From Neocallimastix lanati (nom. inval.) (Eukaryota; Neocallimastigomycota; Neocallimastigomycetes; Neocallimastigales; Neocallimastigaceae), in contig JACVTC010000201.1 of NCBI GenBank assembly GCA_016946835.1, positions 64,001 to 127,500 of the forward strand: a stretch of DNA of 63,500 nt, given 5' to 3'. A model generated the notes under the pieces. The model was not told the origin of the DNA and did no database searches. It was given only the letters and a program-made list of their open reading frames with translations. Made by a program: the position numbers and the translations under genes. Below are positions 1 through 11,772 of the stretch, piece after piece (within the stretch, counting starts at the first letter, position 1; every line of letters starts with the position of its first letter).

Positions 1-645
1 ATCAACATCCATAGGATCATCACGACGACTACTATTTCTCTGGTTGTGGTTACTGTTTTGTTGCGAATTTCTAACTCGTTGCTGATTATAATAGAATTCA
101 ACAAGATTAGTTCGCTTTGACAAATTTTCAATTTGAATTACATCAGTATACAACTTGTTAAGGGAATCTGGATTTGGGTTAACAACGGCTAATTGTTCCC
201 TCATTTTGTAATGTAATCCTTTAAGAAACATATAAATTTTGGCTGATTCGTTGAAGTCCGAATTTTGGCAAGTTGTTTTGAACTGGTTAATATATTCTAA
301 CACTTGCCCATATTTTTTCTGACGAATGGTATCTAATTTACCATTAGCCACAATTGTCTCCACTTCTGGATCCTCATAATTAATTTTAAGTTCCCTCTTA
401 AAATTATTTAAATTATCGATCAAGGGATCTTCATTATCCCATAGATTTGAGGCCCAATTTAAAGGATCACCTCTTAAGAATGAGGTTATAAATCTAACCT
501 TTGATCTATCGTCTGGAAAGTCATCTGGGGTATCCTCAAAGTTCATATTTACAATTGTGAGGAACCCTTTAAGTTCTTTTCTTTCACCGTTAAAAATCGG
601 TGGCTTACTGACCTTCCGTTTTTCTTCTCGTCCACGTTCCGCCAT
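1..645 (-). CDS. Ty3/gypsy Gag capsid, partial (runs off the left edge)
   Basis: Reading the minus strand from an ATG at 645 gives 215 codons with no stop up to base 1. The product has the layout of a retrotransposon Gag capsid: a KPPIFNGERKELKGFL start, then RSKVRFITSFLRGDPLNWAS, then a charged helical part, and it ends in a Gln/Asn/Arg-rich segment that usually precedes a CCHC knuckle. It resembles the capsid of the chromovirus at 36100-38544 (both have GDRxxFxGFL-like and NWA motifs) but is clearly another family. The frame stays open upstream of 645 for about 16 codons, so an earlier start is possible. Protease and polymerase would lie left of the window. Role: virus-like particle assembly in the cytoplasm. 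Confidence 0.75.
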   Translation of the reverse strand, partial: MAERGREEKRKVSKPPIFNGERKELKGFLTIVNMNFEDTPDDFPDDRSKVRFITSFLRGDPLNWASNLWDNEDPLIDNLNNFKRELKINYEDPEVETIVANGKLDTIRQKKYGQVLEYINQFKTTCQNSDFNESAKIYMFLKGLHYKMREQLAVVNPNPDSLNKLYTDVIQIENLSKRTNLVEFYYNQQRVRNSQQNSNHNQRNSSRRDDPMDVD

Positions 646-706
646 ATCTTCAATGTGGAGGTTTCTTAGCCTAATATTAAGTTCTTCCACTTTGAAAAAA
701 AAAAAA

Positions 707-751
<45 letters not shown>

Positions 752-1021
752 AAAAGAATTCTTATATACGATTATTATTTTTATTTAAATTTACTATTAT
801 AATATTATGTAAAGTCGACTTGGCTCTAACCGCTTGAAATGGTGCCCGTCGAGTAAACAAAATTATTATAATAATAATAAGTTTAAATAAAAATAATCTC
901 AAATATTCCAATATAATTAGTAATCACGGCGGCGACTTAATGGGTGCAATTATAATTAGTACTTCTTCAAATAGTACTTCTTCTATTATTACTTCTTGTT
1001 TCTTCTCTTAGTAATTCTTCA
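646..1021. other. Gag leader region with poly-T tract
   Basis: This is upstream of the minus-strand Gag. It holds an uninterrupted T run at 712-747 and otherwise AT-rich DNA broken by two short GC-richer islands (about 807-860 and 925-950). The first contains TGGTGCCCGTCGAG on the plus strand, which looks like a tRNA-complementary primer site but in the wrong orientation for this Gag. I could not define an LTR here. Confidence 0.3.
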
Positions 1022-1111
1022 AGTGGTAGTTTTCTAATAGGTAGTTCTCTAATTGGTAGTTCTCTAACTGGTAGTTCTTTAACTGGTAGTTCTCTAACTG
1101 GTAGTTCTCTA
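1022..1111. repeat. 15-bp minisatellite, six units
   Basis: There are six head-to-tail copies of a 15-bp unit with consensus ACTGGTAGTTCTCTA. The first copies differ at one to three positions and the last two are identical. The array starts directly after a run of CTTCTT-rich sequence. No reading frame is evident. Confidence 0.85.
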
Positions 1112-2466
1112 ATCTCGTGATCGTAACGTGCTCCACTTTTTATAACAAGGTAGTTGTTATTGTAAAATGTTCCTTATGGAGCAGATTACAATTACGAAAA
1201 AAACAAAAAAACAAAAAAACAACACTATCAATAACAATACTCTAATGAAATTTATTTTTTTAAAAAAATTCTTTTGTTAATCACTTTATTATAAAAATTC
1301 CTTTTATTAGTTATTAACTGCAAAATAGTTAATAACAACTACATTTTTTTTTAATAGAATAATTTTACATGTATTTATATTTTTTCTTAATTATATTATA
1401 ATATACTATTTCTATTTATTTAAACATATATTCAATATAAAATAAACAAAAACTAATCTAAAATTAAATAAAGTTATAAAAACTAAAACTAATTCAATAA
1501 GCTTTTTATTCAATTTGTTTTGACTCAAATTGAATAAGTTCTTATTTATTATTTATTTATTATTCTTTTATTATTAATACTATTAATTATATATTACTAT
1601 TTAATTTTTATGATTATTAAACTAAACTAAAATTAAACTAAACTAAAATTAAACTAAACTAAAATTATTAAAATATTTTATTACTAAATTTTAGGTTATT
1701 TAAAAATTAATTTTATATTTTTAAATTTATATATTATATGAAATATAAATTTATTATTAATTTTCATAAATCAATTAATTTCATAAATTAATATATTTTA
1801 CATAATTTAATGCATTAGCATTATTTTGTAAACGTGAATTACATTAAATAATTTAATGTACAAAATAAATTAATTAATGTACTAAAGATATTGATCATAT
1901 CTTTACATTAATTTAGAATAATTAAGTGCTAGTAACTCTTTATCACAAAAATATATTAATAAAGTTGACATAATTATAAAACCTAAATTTTTAATTCTTA
2001 ACAGATTAAGAGTCTCATCGACTCTTAGAAAGGATTCTTTGGAATAGAAATCCTTAGCCGAATGTAATATTATGTCAAGGAAATAAATTGGAAACTAAAA
2101 TTGTGATAAAAGTTGCTCATTATGTCAATCTTAGAAAAATAAATAAAATTGATTTTGAACATTTGAAATAATCAAGATTACAAAAATTGAAGAAACGCGT
2201 AAAAATTTAATATAGTTGATAAAAGAGAATCCCCAAGTAGAATAAAAGTAAATTAAAGCTTTAAACATATAGAAACATTAAATAAATAGAGATAAACAAG
2301 CTTAGGCATATATTAGTATAAATTATATTTCCTCATACAATACTGAGACTCTTAATGAAAATTATACTGAAAACATCAAAAAATTAATTGATAATTAAAT
2401 ATCTTTTGAATATTATATAGCATATTTTATTAAAGAATAATTTATAAATACAATATTGATTCTTAA
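1112..2466. other. AT-rich intergenic DNA with a copia primer-site remnant
   Basis: No gene is visible. The only recognisable landmark is the half-tRNA primer site at 2003-2017. Short repeats such as AAACTAAACTAAAATT (about 1618-1670) are low-complexity. Confidence 0.4.
2003..2017 (+). promoter_or_regulatory. Half-tRNA(Lys) primer-binding site of a copia remnant
   Basis: The 15-mer AGATTAAGAGTCTCA is the same sequence that follows the 5' LTR of both copia elements in this window (51349 and, on the other strand, 19698). It is complementary to the anticodon arm of tRNA-Lys(CUU), whose loop contains CUCUUAA. The preceding 70 bases probably are the end of a degraded LTR, but its start is not definable. 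Confidence 0.55.
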
Positions 2467-2668
2467 ATGATGTAATACCCAAGAGGTTATCATACAATAA
2501 ACAAATAGCGTAAATCCTAACGAGTAGCTATAAACATAATTGAAATAGCGTAAATCCTAACGAGTAGCTATAAACATAATTAAATGGCGTAAAACCTAAA
2601 GAGTAGCCATAAATATAAACATTTATATAAAGATAGGATTGGTATAAAACCATAAGAGTATCCAACCT
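2467..2668. repeat. Array of five hairpins with conserved loop and covarying stems
   Basis: Five units follow each other: 2467-2493, 2505-2531, 2545-2571, 2584-2610 and 2635-2668. The stems are ATGAT/ATCAT, ATAGC/GCTAT (twice), ATGGC/GCCAT, and AGGATTGG/CCAACCT (one bulge). The loops are alike, GTAAATCCTAACGAGTA in the identical pair and GTAAAACCTAAAGAGTA in the fourth. The stem changes are compensatory, so base pairing seems to be maintained. The function is unknown. Confidence 0.75.
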
Positions 2669-3617
2669 ACAATAAACATTAAGTTTGAATTATATTAAAG
2701 GTTTAAACGTTTAACCACAAAACGTAATAGTATTTAATAATATAAATTTTTGAATAAAATAAATAAAAATATGCATTAAATGTTTAAAATTTCAATTAAG
2801 AAAATTTTATAAAAGAGAATAAAATTTCGTAAAAATTAAATTTTAGAATAATAGTAATTGTAACGAATACTAAATGATACGATATATTTTAAATATTCGT
2901 ATTTACAATAGTTTTGGGCGCTCCACTGGGGAATTGTATTAAATTATATATTCTAATAATAATATTAATTATTTTATTTAGTTATTTAAAATTTTTATTT
3001 TATGATATTTGTTTTGTAATATTTTATTTTTATTTTATTTTATTTTATTTTTTTTTATTTTTATCATATTAATTAACTATTAATAATTATAATTTAATTA
3101 TAATATTCTATAATTAATTACTTAAACAACTAATTTTATTAAAACTAATAACTAGACTACTATCTCGACTAATTAAAACATTTTTCTTATATTAAATTAA
3201 CTATTACTAATTAACATATATCAATAATTTTTAACAAGTTTTTTTTTTTTTTTTTTTTTTATAATAATATTTTTATATATTTTTTTTCATAATTATTATC
3301 TCTATATTAAATCATAATTATTATATTTTATATAATCATTAATATAAAAGTTTATATTATAATAATTAAATTTTATACTATAATAATATTATTTTATATG
3401 ATTTATAATTAATATAATTCACCATTTTTATATAATTAATTTTATAATAATATATATTTTACAAACTTTATATAATTAATATAATTTAATAATAATTTTA
3501 AAATATCATTATTTTTCTTTTCATCCTGTATCAGAACGCCCACGCTTTAGATCAGACTTCGTCCCTTGAAGTCTAAAGAATATTTGTATGAAATAATAAA
3601 TTTTAAAATTTATAAGG

Positions 3618-3652
<35 letters not shown>

Positions 3653-3695
3653 GTGTGATTTATTTTAAACTATTATTATTTTTTAAATATTAATA
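2669..3695. other. AT-rich flank of the first Ty3 element
   Basis: No coding sequence is visible. Two isolated GC-richer spots stand out: TGGGCGCTCCACTGGGG at 2915-2931, which resembles a tRNA-complementary primer site on the plus strand, and a perfect stem at 3545-3578 (AGACTTC pairing with GAAGTCT, extended by CTTTAG/CTAAAG). Poly-T runs lie near 3239-3260 and 3624-3650. One of these spots may belong to the missing LTR of the Ty3 element, but I cannot define its ends. Confidence 0.35.
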
Positions 3696-6305
3696 TTAAT
3701 CAGTGATTTCTACAAAACTACTTATATAAGGAATAACATTTTTAAGATGTATATTTCTTTCGGCAACTTCATTAGTAATTGGATCACAAACTGTAACAGT
3801 ATTAAATTGTTGCATAACTATTTTTAATGGTCCAATAAAATAGGGGTCCAATTTTCTTCTATTAAAATTCCTGATTAATACTAAATCTCCAGGTTTAAAT
3901 TCACTTCTTAATCTTTTAATCTGTTTTCTTCTATCTTTCCAAAGTTCATTAGCAGTTTCTATATTCCGAATAGCTTCACTAATCCATTTATTATGTGTAA
4001 TAAATTTTCTTAAATAATATTCTTCCTCAGTTTCATCTTCATGTTTTTGATCAACATTAATTGTAAGTTCGAAAGGTTGCAAATCCCTTCTACCATAAAG
4101 TAATTCAAAACTGCTATATTTTGTTACTTCATTCTTCGCTGTTCTAAGCGCCCATAAAGCACTAGGTAGAATATCATCCCAATCTTTATTATTTTTTCCT
4201 AAAAGCCGCAAATATTTTCCAATTTCTCTATTTCTATTCTCAACTTCTCCATTAGAAGGTGGATGATACATAGCCACATTATGTACATATACATCATGCA
4301 AATCGAGAAAAGCTTTAGTTTTATCTGAAATAAGTTGTGGGCCATTATCTGTAATTAATAACTCTGGTATTCCATGCCTCGAAAACACATTAATTAAAAA
4401 TCTTATTACATCTTCAGATTCTGTTTTTTCTAATGGTTCAGCTTCCACCCATTTGGTAAGGTAGTCAACTAATACTAAGATATATCTATTTCCTCTAGCA
4501 GTTGTATATAATGGACCAACTAAATCTAAACCAACTCTTGTGAAAGGCAATCCTGGTGGTGTTGGAATATCTTCAGGGTATTTATTTTGAGGCTTTGGCT
4601 TATACATTTGACATTTCTTACAACATTTTATAAATATTTTTATATCTTTATTCATTCCTTTCCAAAAGTAATCTCTTTTTAATCTATGATAGGTTTTATA
4701 ACAACCTTCATGTCCTACGTTATGTGCTAAATTAATTAATTTCCATTTTTCTTTTTCAACAAAAATTACTCTTCTTAAATTATTATTTTGTTTATAATAA
4801 ATAATCCCATCTATTTCTACAAATTTTTGTTTTATATAATTATCAATAAAATCATTTAAAAATTTTTCATCATTATTATTATTTTCATTATTATATATTT
4901 CATTATTATTATTATTATTATTATTGTAATCATTATTATTAGGTGTAACATTTATTACGAAATTTGTATCTAGATATACATTATTGTTAGATAAAATATT
5001 TCTTGAGTAATTTTTATTTATATCATTATTTATTTTATTATAATGAGTATTTAACATTTCATTATTATTATCCTTTTGAAAGTTATTATTTGAAAAATTA
5101 TTATTAATTTTATCAATTTTTAAAATATTATTATATTTCTTTTTTCCTATAGTTATATTTCTATGATCTTCTTGTTCATTTTTATTAAGAGATATTTTGT
5201 TAATATTTTTATCAATATTCAAAATTTTATTGAATTTATTATTAATGCTTATATTATTTTGATTTACAATATTATTTTTTTCATTTTCATTTTCTTTTGA
5301 ATTTTCATTTGTTGTACTCTCATTTTTTATATCTCTAAATAGTGCATTATTTTGAATTACATTATTATTTAATATTTCGGTTTTAAAACTTGTTTCCTTT
5401 GTTAAATAATTATTATTTTTATATGCATCATGTATATTATTATATTTTGTATTATAATTTTCTTTGTTTTCATTTGAATAGTTATTTTGAATAATGTTAC
5501 AATTTTTTAATTTTTCATCTAAGTAATTAATTTTATTATAATTATTATTTTCATTGAGATTATTATTTTTATTCCTATTATTATTTCCAACAAAATTATT
5601 TTCATTAGGATTATTGCCTTTATCATAATTGCTATTTTTATTACAATTGCTATTTTCATTATGATTATTGTTTTTATTATAATTGTTATTTTTAATATAA
5701 TTATTATTAGTATTAAAGTTATTATTTTTATTAAACCCATTAATTTCTATTTTTTTATCAGAGATATTATTTTTATTGTTTTCATTCTCATATAATTTAT
5801 GATTATTTGTGATATTATTTATTTTTATTTTTTCAGATAAATTGCTATTTTTAATAGTATTTTTATTGTCTATTTTTATAAATAAATTGTCATTAGTATT
5901 TTCCCTACTGATTTTATTTCTTGATTTATTAATTTCATTAGAATTATTATTTCTTATATTCTCTTTTAAAATAATATTTTTAATTGAATTATTATCTTTA
6001 TTAAAATTGTTTTCCAAAATAATATTTTTATTTTCTTCTACATTCTTATTTTGTATATCTTCACCAGAATTTAATCTTGAAAGTGCATCTGCAATTACAT
6101 TTCTCCTCCCCTCTTCATATAAGACTTTAACTTTTAAAATACTGAATTCCGTAATCCATTTAATATGACGGCTAGAAGTAGGTTCTTTACTATTGAAAAT
6201 ATAAACTAAGAGTTTATGATCAGTGTACAAAATAGTTTCAAAATTATTACCTGTTAAAAATGGTCTAAATTTCATAACACAATAGTAAGCAGCTAATCCT
6301 TCCAA
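3696..6305 (-). pseudogene. RNase H (C-terminal part), Asn-rich linker and integrase
   Basis: This 869-codon frame begins in RNase H (EGLAAYYCVMKFRPFLTGN, DHKLLVYIF, ADALSRL), passes through about 400 residues that are largely Asn/Lys/Ile, and ends with a complete integrase. The integrase has an HHCC zinc module (HNVGHEG ... CCKKCQ), then a DDE core with LDLVGPL, LITDNGPQ and NGEVENRNRE. The RNase H start lies in another frame (6306-6450), so this is a broken polyprotein. Integrase inserts element cDNA into the host chromosome. The Asn-rich linker between RNase H and integrase is far longer than in typical Ty3 elements and is shared with the sister element. Confidence 0.85.
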
Positions 6306-6450
6306 ATCCGTAATACTATAGTTTAATTCTGCATTTACTAAGGTACGACTTTCAAAATAAATAGGCTTTTCATCATTATTCTCATCTAACTGAATAAGAA
6401 CTCCACCTATACCATATTTAGAGGCGTCCGTACGAATAATAAATGGTTTT

Positions 6451-7488
6451 TCAAAAACAGGAGGTGATAAAATAGGTGCTATTTTTTAATTCAACAAAAG
6501 CCTTATTAGTAGTATCAGTCCATACAAAAGGAACATTTTTTTTTATAAGTTCATATAATGGTTTAGCAATTTGAGCAAAATTATAAATGAATTTCCTATA
6601 ATAGCCAATAGCACCTAAAAAAGAACGTAGTTGCTTAATATTTTTAGGAGGTAACCAATTCATAATAACATTCACTTTTGAATCAATAGGACTAATTCCT
6701 TTAGTAGATAATTTGTGTCCTAATAATTCTACTTCTTCTTTAAAAAAATGACATTTCTCTAAATTAATTTTTAATCCATTATTATGTAGAATTTTGAAAA
6801 CCTTTTCAAGATCTTTAATATGCTGATCCATTGAGGGAGAATACACAACAAGATCATCGATATAGACAAAGACACAAACACCAATCAAGTCGAATAATAT
6901 TCGGTTCATCTCCCTTTGAAAAGTTGCGGGAGCATTACACAACCCGAAAGGCATAACTTGAAAATTAAAATTACCATAAATAGTAGTAAAACACGTAATA
7001 TCTCTATCATCAGGATGCATAGGAATTTGATGGTATCCTGAAAATAAATCAATTGTTGAAAGAACTGCGGTGTTTCCTACATAATAAAGAATATCATCGA
7101 TAATAGGAAGGGCATAGGCATCTTTCTTCGTACAGTTATTTACTACTCTATAATCAACGCACATTCTTACTTGACCATTTTTTTTTAACACAAGAACAAC
7201 TGGTGAAGACCAAGGAGAATTTGAAGGAACAATTAATTTATTGTTAATGAGTTTAATTATTTCTTTTTTTAGAGCATCTGCTTGTACTTTAGAGAGTCTA
7301 TATGCTCTCTGTTTAACAGGGTGAGTACCAGGAACTAAATTAATTCTATGAGGAAATAATTTAGAATTACCTAAATCATCTGTTTTAACAGCTAAAATAT
7401 CCGTGTATGATAAAAATAAAATTTTAATTGAATCTCTAATAGAAGAAGGTACTTCAGATAATATGTCGTGTACAAGCGAAATTTTCAT
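6451..7488 (-). pseudogene. Ty3 reverse transcriptase
   Basis: 345 codons cover the whole Ty3 reverse transcriptase: DLGNSKLFPHRINL, WSSPVVLVLKKNGQVRMC, DLFSGYHQI, the catalytic FVYIDDLVVYS, and the thumb motif LRSFLGAIGYYRKF. It is in the same frame as the upstream protease fragment and is separated from it by a single TAA at 7564-7566. It ends early at 6451 because of a frameshift. The motif YIDD is the usual Ty3 variant of the catalytic box. Confidence 0.85.
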
Positions 7489-7563
7489 ATCATTTTGCAG
7501 AGATTTTAAATCGACAAAAGATGAATTATCATCAGAAGTTATTAAAAGAATAGCGGGACAAAT

Positions 7564-8050
7564 TTATGAATCATTATTAAGAAATAACACATTATTATCA
7601 ATAGAAAATAAATCATTATTATTAAGAACTTCATCATTAGATAATATTAAATTATCAAAATCACTAATATTTATATTAGAAGTATCATTACACAAAAAAT
7701 TTGAACACGCACAATAATTGATAATACCATCACAACGCGTAACATAATTTTCAGAATCATTTTTATTAATATTTAAATCATTAACATTAGAAAAATTAAC
7801 ATTATACATTAAATTAGAAAGTTCAATAAAATCACCATTATCATTTTTACGTAATAAAGTATCATCAACAAAATCTAGCACAAATCTATTTTTCTTAAGC
7901 GTGTCAATACCAATTAACACGTCGAAAATATCATCTTTTTCTATTTTTCTGAAATAGTCTTTGAAAGTGTAGCCGCCTATTTCAATTTCTAATTCGTATA
8001 CATCCGAAGAAATATAATTATTAGAATAAGCCTGGAATATTCTTTCCTAA
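7564..8050 (-). pseudogene. Ty3 protease C-terminal fragment
   Basis: The minus-strand translation matches the protease part of the sister element: IFQAYSNN, GGYTFKDYFRKIEKDDIF, LIGIDTLKKNRF against IFQVYSNN, GNYTFVDYFRKIEKDDIF, LIGVDTLKRNRF. The catalytic Asp end of the protease is not present. A TAG replaces the Ser codon of the conserved ISEKIF motif near 8048. Confidence 0.7.
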
Positions 8051-8052
8051 AT

Positions 8053-8544
8053 AGCCATGAATCGAACTACTCGAGTTCGATTCACACTTAAACCTACTTT
8101 TTGAATATTTTATTTTCATTATTCTAGTTAATTCTTTCTGTATTTTCTTTAAGAATTTCATAGAAATTCTTAATAATTAAAATGAATTTTTTATTTTATT
8201 TTATCCTTTCTTCCATTAGTTTCTAAATTAACCGAGAAAATCAGTTTTAAACGATTTTTCTAAGATTCTAAAATTTTTGAAAATCATACAAACTGTTTTT
8301 CCGTAAAAAGTATAAATATGAGTAAATTTTCACAAAAGAAATATTTTTAATTCGTGCTTTTATTAATTAATCAATTAATAATAAGTAATTTGATATATTA
8401 CAAAATTAGTTAATTAATTAATAAATAATTATTTTAATAAATCTTATTTTAATAAAGTAATAAAACAAAATTTTTTAAAAAACATTTTAACTTATTATTA
8501 ATTTTCCAGTGTTGCCTATTGCTATAAATGACCAGCTTGTTACA
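8053..8544 (+). mobile_element. LTR fragment related to the chromovirus LTR
   Basis: This stretch aligns with the antisense of the 644-bp LTR at 35127-35770. Shared blocks are GTTCGAxTCACAC, AAACTGTTTTTCCGT, AAAAGTATAAATA and TTCGTGCTTTTATTAAT. It ends in GCTTGTTACA, compatible with an LTR end. The 5' part is missing. A TATA-like box lies near 8318-8325. A perfect 11-bp inverted repeat at 8058-8084 (TGAATCGAACT / AGTTCGATTCA) covers the B-box-like part. Identity is moderate, so this is a distant family member or an old copy. Confidence 0.6.
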
Positions 8545-8912
8545 GCTAAGTTAAATTGATAGGCCATCTTAATACTTTGTTAAAATCGATTTTTAAATTT
8601 AAAGCTTTGTTATTTATTATAGAGTATTGAGACTCTTAATCTATTATTGTTTAATATTTATTTATTAATAATTAGATATATAACGCAAGTGTTATATAAA
8701 TGGTTAACAAAGATTTAAAGTACAGATAAAATTACATGTTTTTATATTTAATTGTGGCTTGTTCTAGATACATACTAATTTATATTTTAATTTGTAATTA
8801 CAATATATTTAATATAATTTAATTTAATATTTTATTAAACTTAAGCTAGACTATAACATTATATTAATAAAACTAACATACGTTAGCAATTAGAAATGCA
8901 ATCTTTTTATTA
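8545..8912. other. AT-rich DNA with an inverted copia primer site
   Basis: No gene is seen. The motif TGAGACTCTTAATCT at 8628-8642 is the reverse complement of the half-tRNA(Lys) primer site of the copia elements, so a degraded minus-strand copia leader probably lies here, with its LTR remnant to the right. Confidence 0.4.
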
Positions 8913-9267
8913 TTATTATTATTATTATTAGAAATACAATCTTTTTATTATTATTATTATTAGAAATACAATCTTTTTATTATTATTATTATTAGAAATA
9001 CAATCTTTTTATTATTATTATTATTATTAGAAATACAATCTTTTTATTATTATTATTATTAGAAATACAATCTTTTTATTATTATTATTATTAGAAATAC
9101 AATCTTTTTATTATTATTATTATTATTAGAAATACAATCTTTTTATTATTATTATTATTAGAAATACAATCTTTTTATTATTATTATTATTAGAAATACA
9201 ATCTTTTTATTATTATTATTATTAGAAATACAATCTTTTTATTATTATTATTATTAGAAATACAATC

Positions 9268-9320
<53 letters not shown>

Positions 9321-9379
9321 AATACAATCATTTAATTATTATTATTATTATTGTTATTATTATTATTAAAAATATAATC

Positions 9380-9456
<77 letters not shown>

Positions 9457-9533
9457 AATACAATCATTTAATTATTATTATTATTATTGTTATTATTATT
9501 ATTATTGTTATTATTATTATTAAAAATATAATC

Positions 9534-9622
<89 letters not shown>

Positions 9623-9699
9623 AATACAATCATTTAATTATTATTATTATTATTGTTATTATTATTATTATTGTTATTATTATTATTAAAAATATAATC

Positions 9700-9795
<96 letters not shown>

Positions 9796-9997
9796 GAAAT
9801 ACAATCTTTTTATTATTATTATTATTATTATTATAAATACAATCATTTAATTATTATTATTATTATTGTTATTATTATTATTATTGTTATTATTATTATT
9901 AAAAATATAATCTTTTTATTATTATTATTATTATTATTTAAAATATAATCTTTTTATTATTATTATTATTATTATTGAAAATATAATCTTTTTATTA

Positions 9998-10036
<39 letters not shown>

Positions 10037-10040
10037 TACA
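8913..10040. repeat. Compound minisatellite and TTA microsatellite
   Basis: The left part repeats a unit of roughly 30-33 bp, AGAAATACAATCTTTT followed by four or five TTA/ATT triplets, more than ten times. The right part alternates long pure (TTA)n runs with variant spacers (AAATACAATCATTTAATT, AAAATATAATCTTTTT). The larger blocks near 9290, 9400, 9530 and 9690 look like duplicated higher-order units of growing (TTA)n length, as expected from slippage. Confidence 0.9.
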
Positions 10041-11772
10041 TTATAAATTATTAATATGAAAATATTAATGCTACGTCAAACATATATGACTATAGTCAAA
10101 ATAAAAAAAAAAAAAAAAAAACTTTATTATGTAGAATCATTAATAATAATTATTTCAATTAATTCCATCAAATAGTATAATAGATTTTTAATATTTTTAT
10201 AATAATTTTGATTATTATTATTATTAAAGGAATTTATTTAGATATTAATTATTTATATACTTATTTATTAATTAGGAAATTATTTATCACAAAAGTCGTT
10301 AAGTTTTCGTCTTAAGAATAAAATATTATTTTTTATATTAATATAATTGATGCTAAGTTTAGTTTTTGAAAAAATATTTATAATTTATATTTTTCTATTA
10401 TTTAATTAGAAATCTAAAATATAAAGTTTATTTATTTATATTAATACTTTAACAATTATTATTATGATTATTTCTTTTATATTTAATAAAACAAAATATT
10501 ATCATATCTGATTAAATTTAAATTATAAATTAAAATTACTAATAAGTGGATGCTACACTTAATCTTATTAATCTTATTTTAAATTCGTTTTTTTAAATCT
10601 TTAAAAAAAAAAATTAAAGTATATATATATATATATAGTTCTATTAAGTAGCCAAGTACATTATAAAGGTTTATATTAAAATATAATTTCATTTATATAT
10701 ATATATATATAATTTTATATAAAATTTATATAAGAAAATAAATAAAACATTTTTCAAACATTTATATAACATCATTATAAATACTTATATATAAGTAATA
10801 TATTTTGATTTAATAATTATACTTCGTTTAACTTTTTTATAAATGATTTATTTTCGTCACTATCTTATTTTCATTAGATCAATTTCATATAATTTATTTA
10901 GTATTTTCAAAGTTCAAAATAAAAAGGTAATAAAAAAAATTATATATATATAGAATAATATATTTATTAAGTTATTAAAAATATAAACTTTTTTAAAAAA
11001 GGAAAATTAAGTGATATATTGAATAATTTGGCTTTAGTTAATTCTTTTTTAAATTTAATATTATATAAAAATTATAAAAATTATTAAATAAATTTTTATA
11101 ATTGTAATCTTATTGGATGATTAAAACAATAATAATAAATTAAATTATTCATATAAAATTTATATAGAAAATAAGTATTGTATATATATATATATATATA
11201 TTTTTTTTTTTTTTCAAATGATAATAATTAATATATAATTATAAATTTAATTTCCATACAAAGTTTTTAAAGAAAAAAAATAAATAAAAATTAAAATAAT
11301 AGGATTTATTTATTAAGAAATAGAATTTTATCTAATTAATAAAAAAATATAAATAATATAAATATAAAGCATTCATCTTAATGTATTTTTAAATTAAGTG
11401 AAAAGTAAATCTTTACATAGACCAATTTGAAATAACATATAGTATGAAAATATAACAAATTATATATATACATAATTATAAATTATAATGTAATAAATCA
11501 AAGTATACACATTATATATTTTACAAATAGGGAGAATTAATAATATTTTAAATAAAATACTATTGTAATAATAAAAAAAAAAAAAAAAAAAAAAGAATTG
11601 AAAAATATAAAATATTAATTAAATTAAAAGAATCTTTATTTAAATAATCTCGATAATTTAATGTTATAATATTAAATAGCTTAAAATGAAAAGTCAAATT
11701 AATAATATTTAAAATATTTATGTTAATTTTATTCTATAATATAGAAAAGATTAAATAATAAAGTAACACAGT
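10041..11772. other. AT-rich intergenic region upstream of the SEC14-like gene
   Basis: No coding signature is seen on either strand. It contains TA dinucleotide runs (near 10620, 10695, 11180), A and T runs, and a small hairpin near 10541 (AAGTG/CACTT). The promoter of the downstream gene must lie in its right part, but no clear TATA element can be singled out in such AT-rich DNA. Confidence 0.5.

Larger units (their letters stand above)
3696..8052 (-). mobile_element. Decayed Ty3/gypsy retrotransposon, 5'-truncated
   Basis: Protease, reverse transcriptase, RNase H and integrase follow in Ty3 order on the minus strand. The closest relative in the window is the element at 23958-32941, with which it shares long stretches of RT and integrase. 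Gag and both LTRs are missing. Homology stops near 8052, where an LTR fragment of a different family abuts it. It carries an in-frame TAA at 7564-7566, a TAG near 8048, and a frameshift with a small deletion between about 6450 and 6500, so it cannot be autonomous. Confidence 0.85.

Noticed and set aside
839-852. TGGTGCCCGTCGAG as a primer-binding site
   Set aside because: It has the right start, but no LTR end is next to it and the Gag nearby is on the opposite strand.
5519-6168. Antisense and shadow ORFs over the Asn-rich linker
   Set aside because: They are other-frame readings of AAT-type codons (poly-Ile, poly-Leu). The same applies to 26336-26704, 53998-54399 and 55557-55991.
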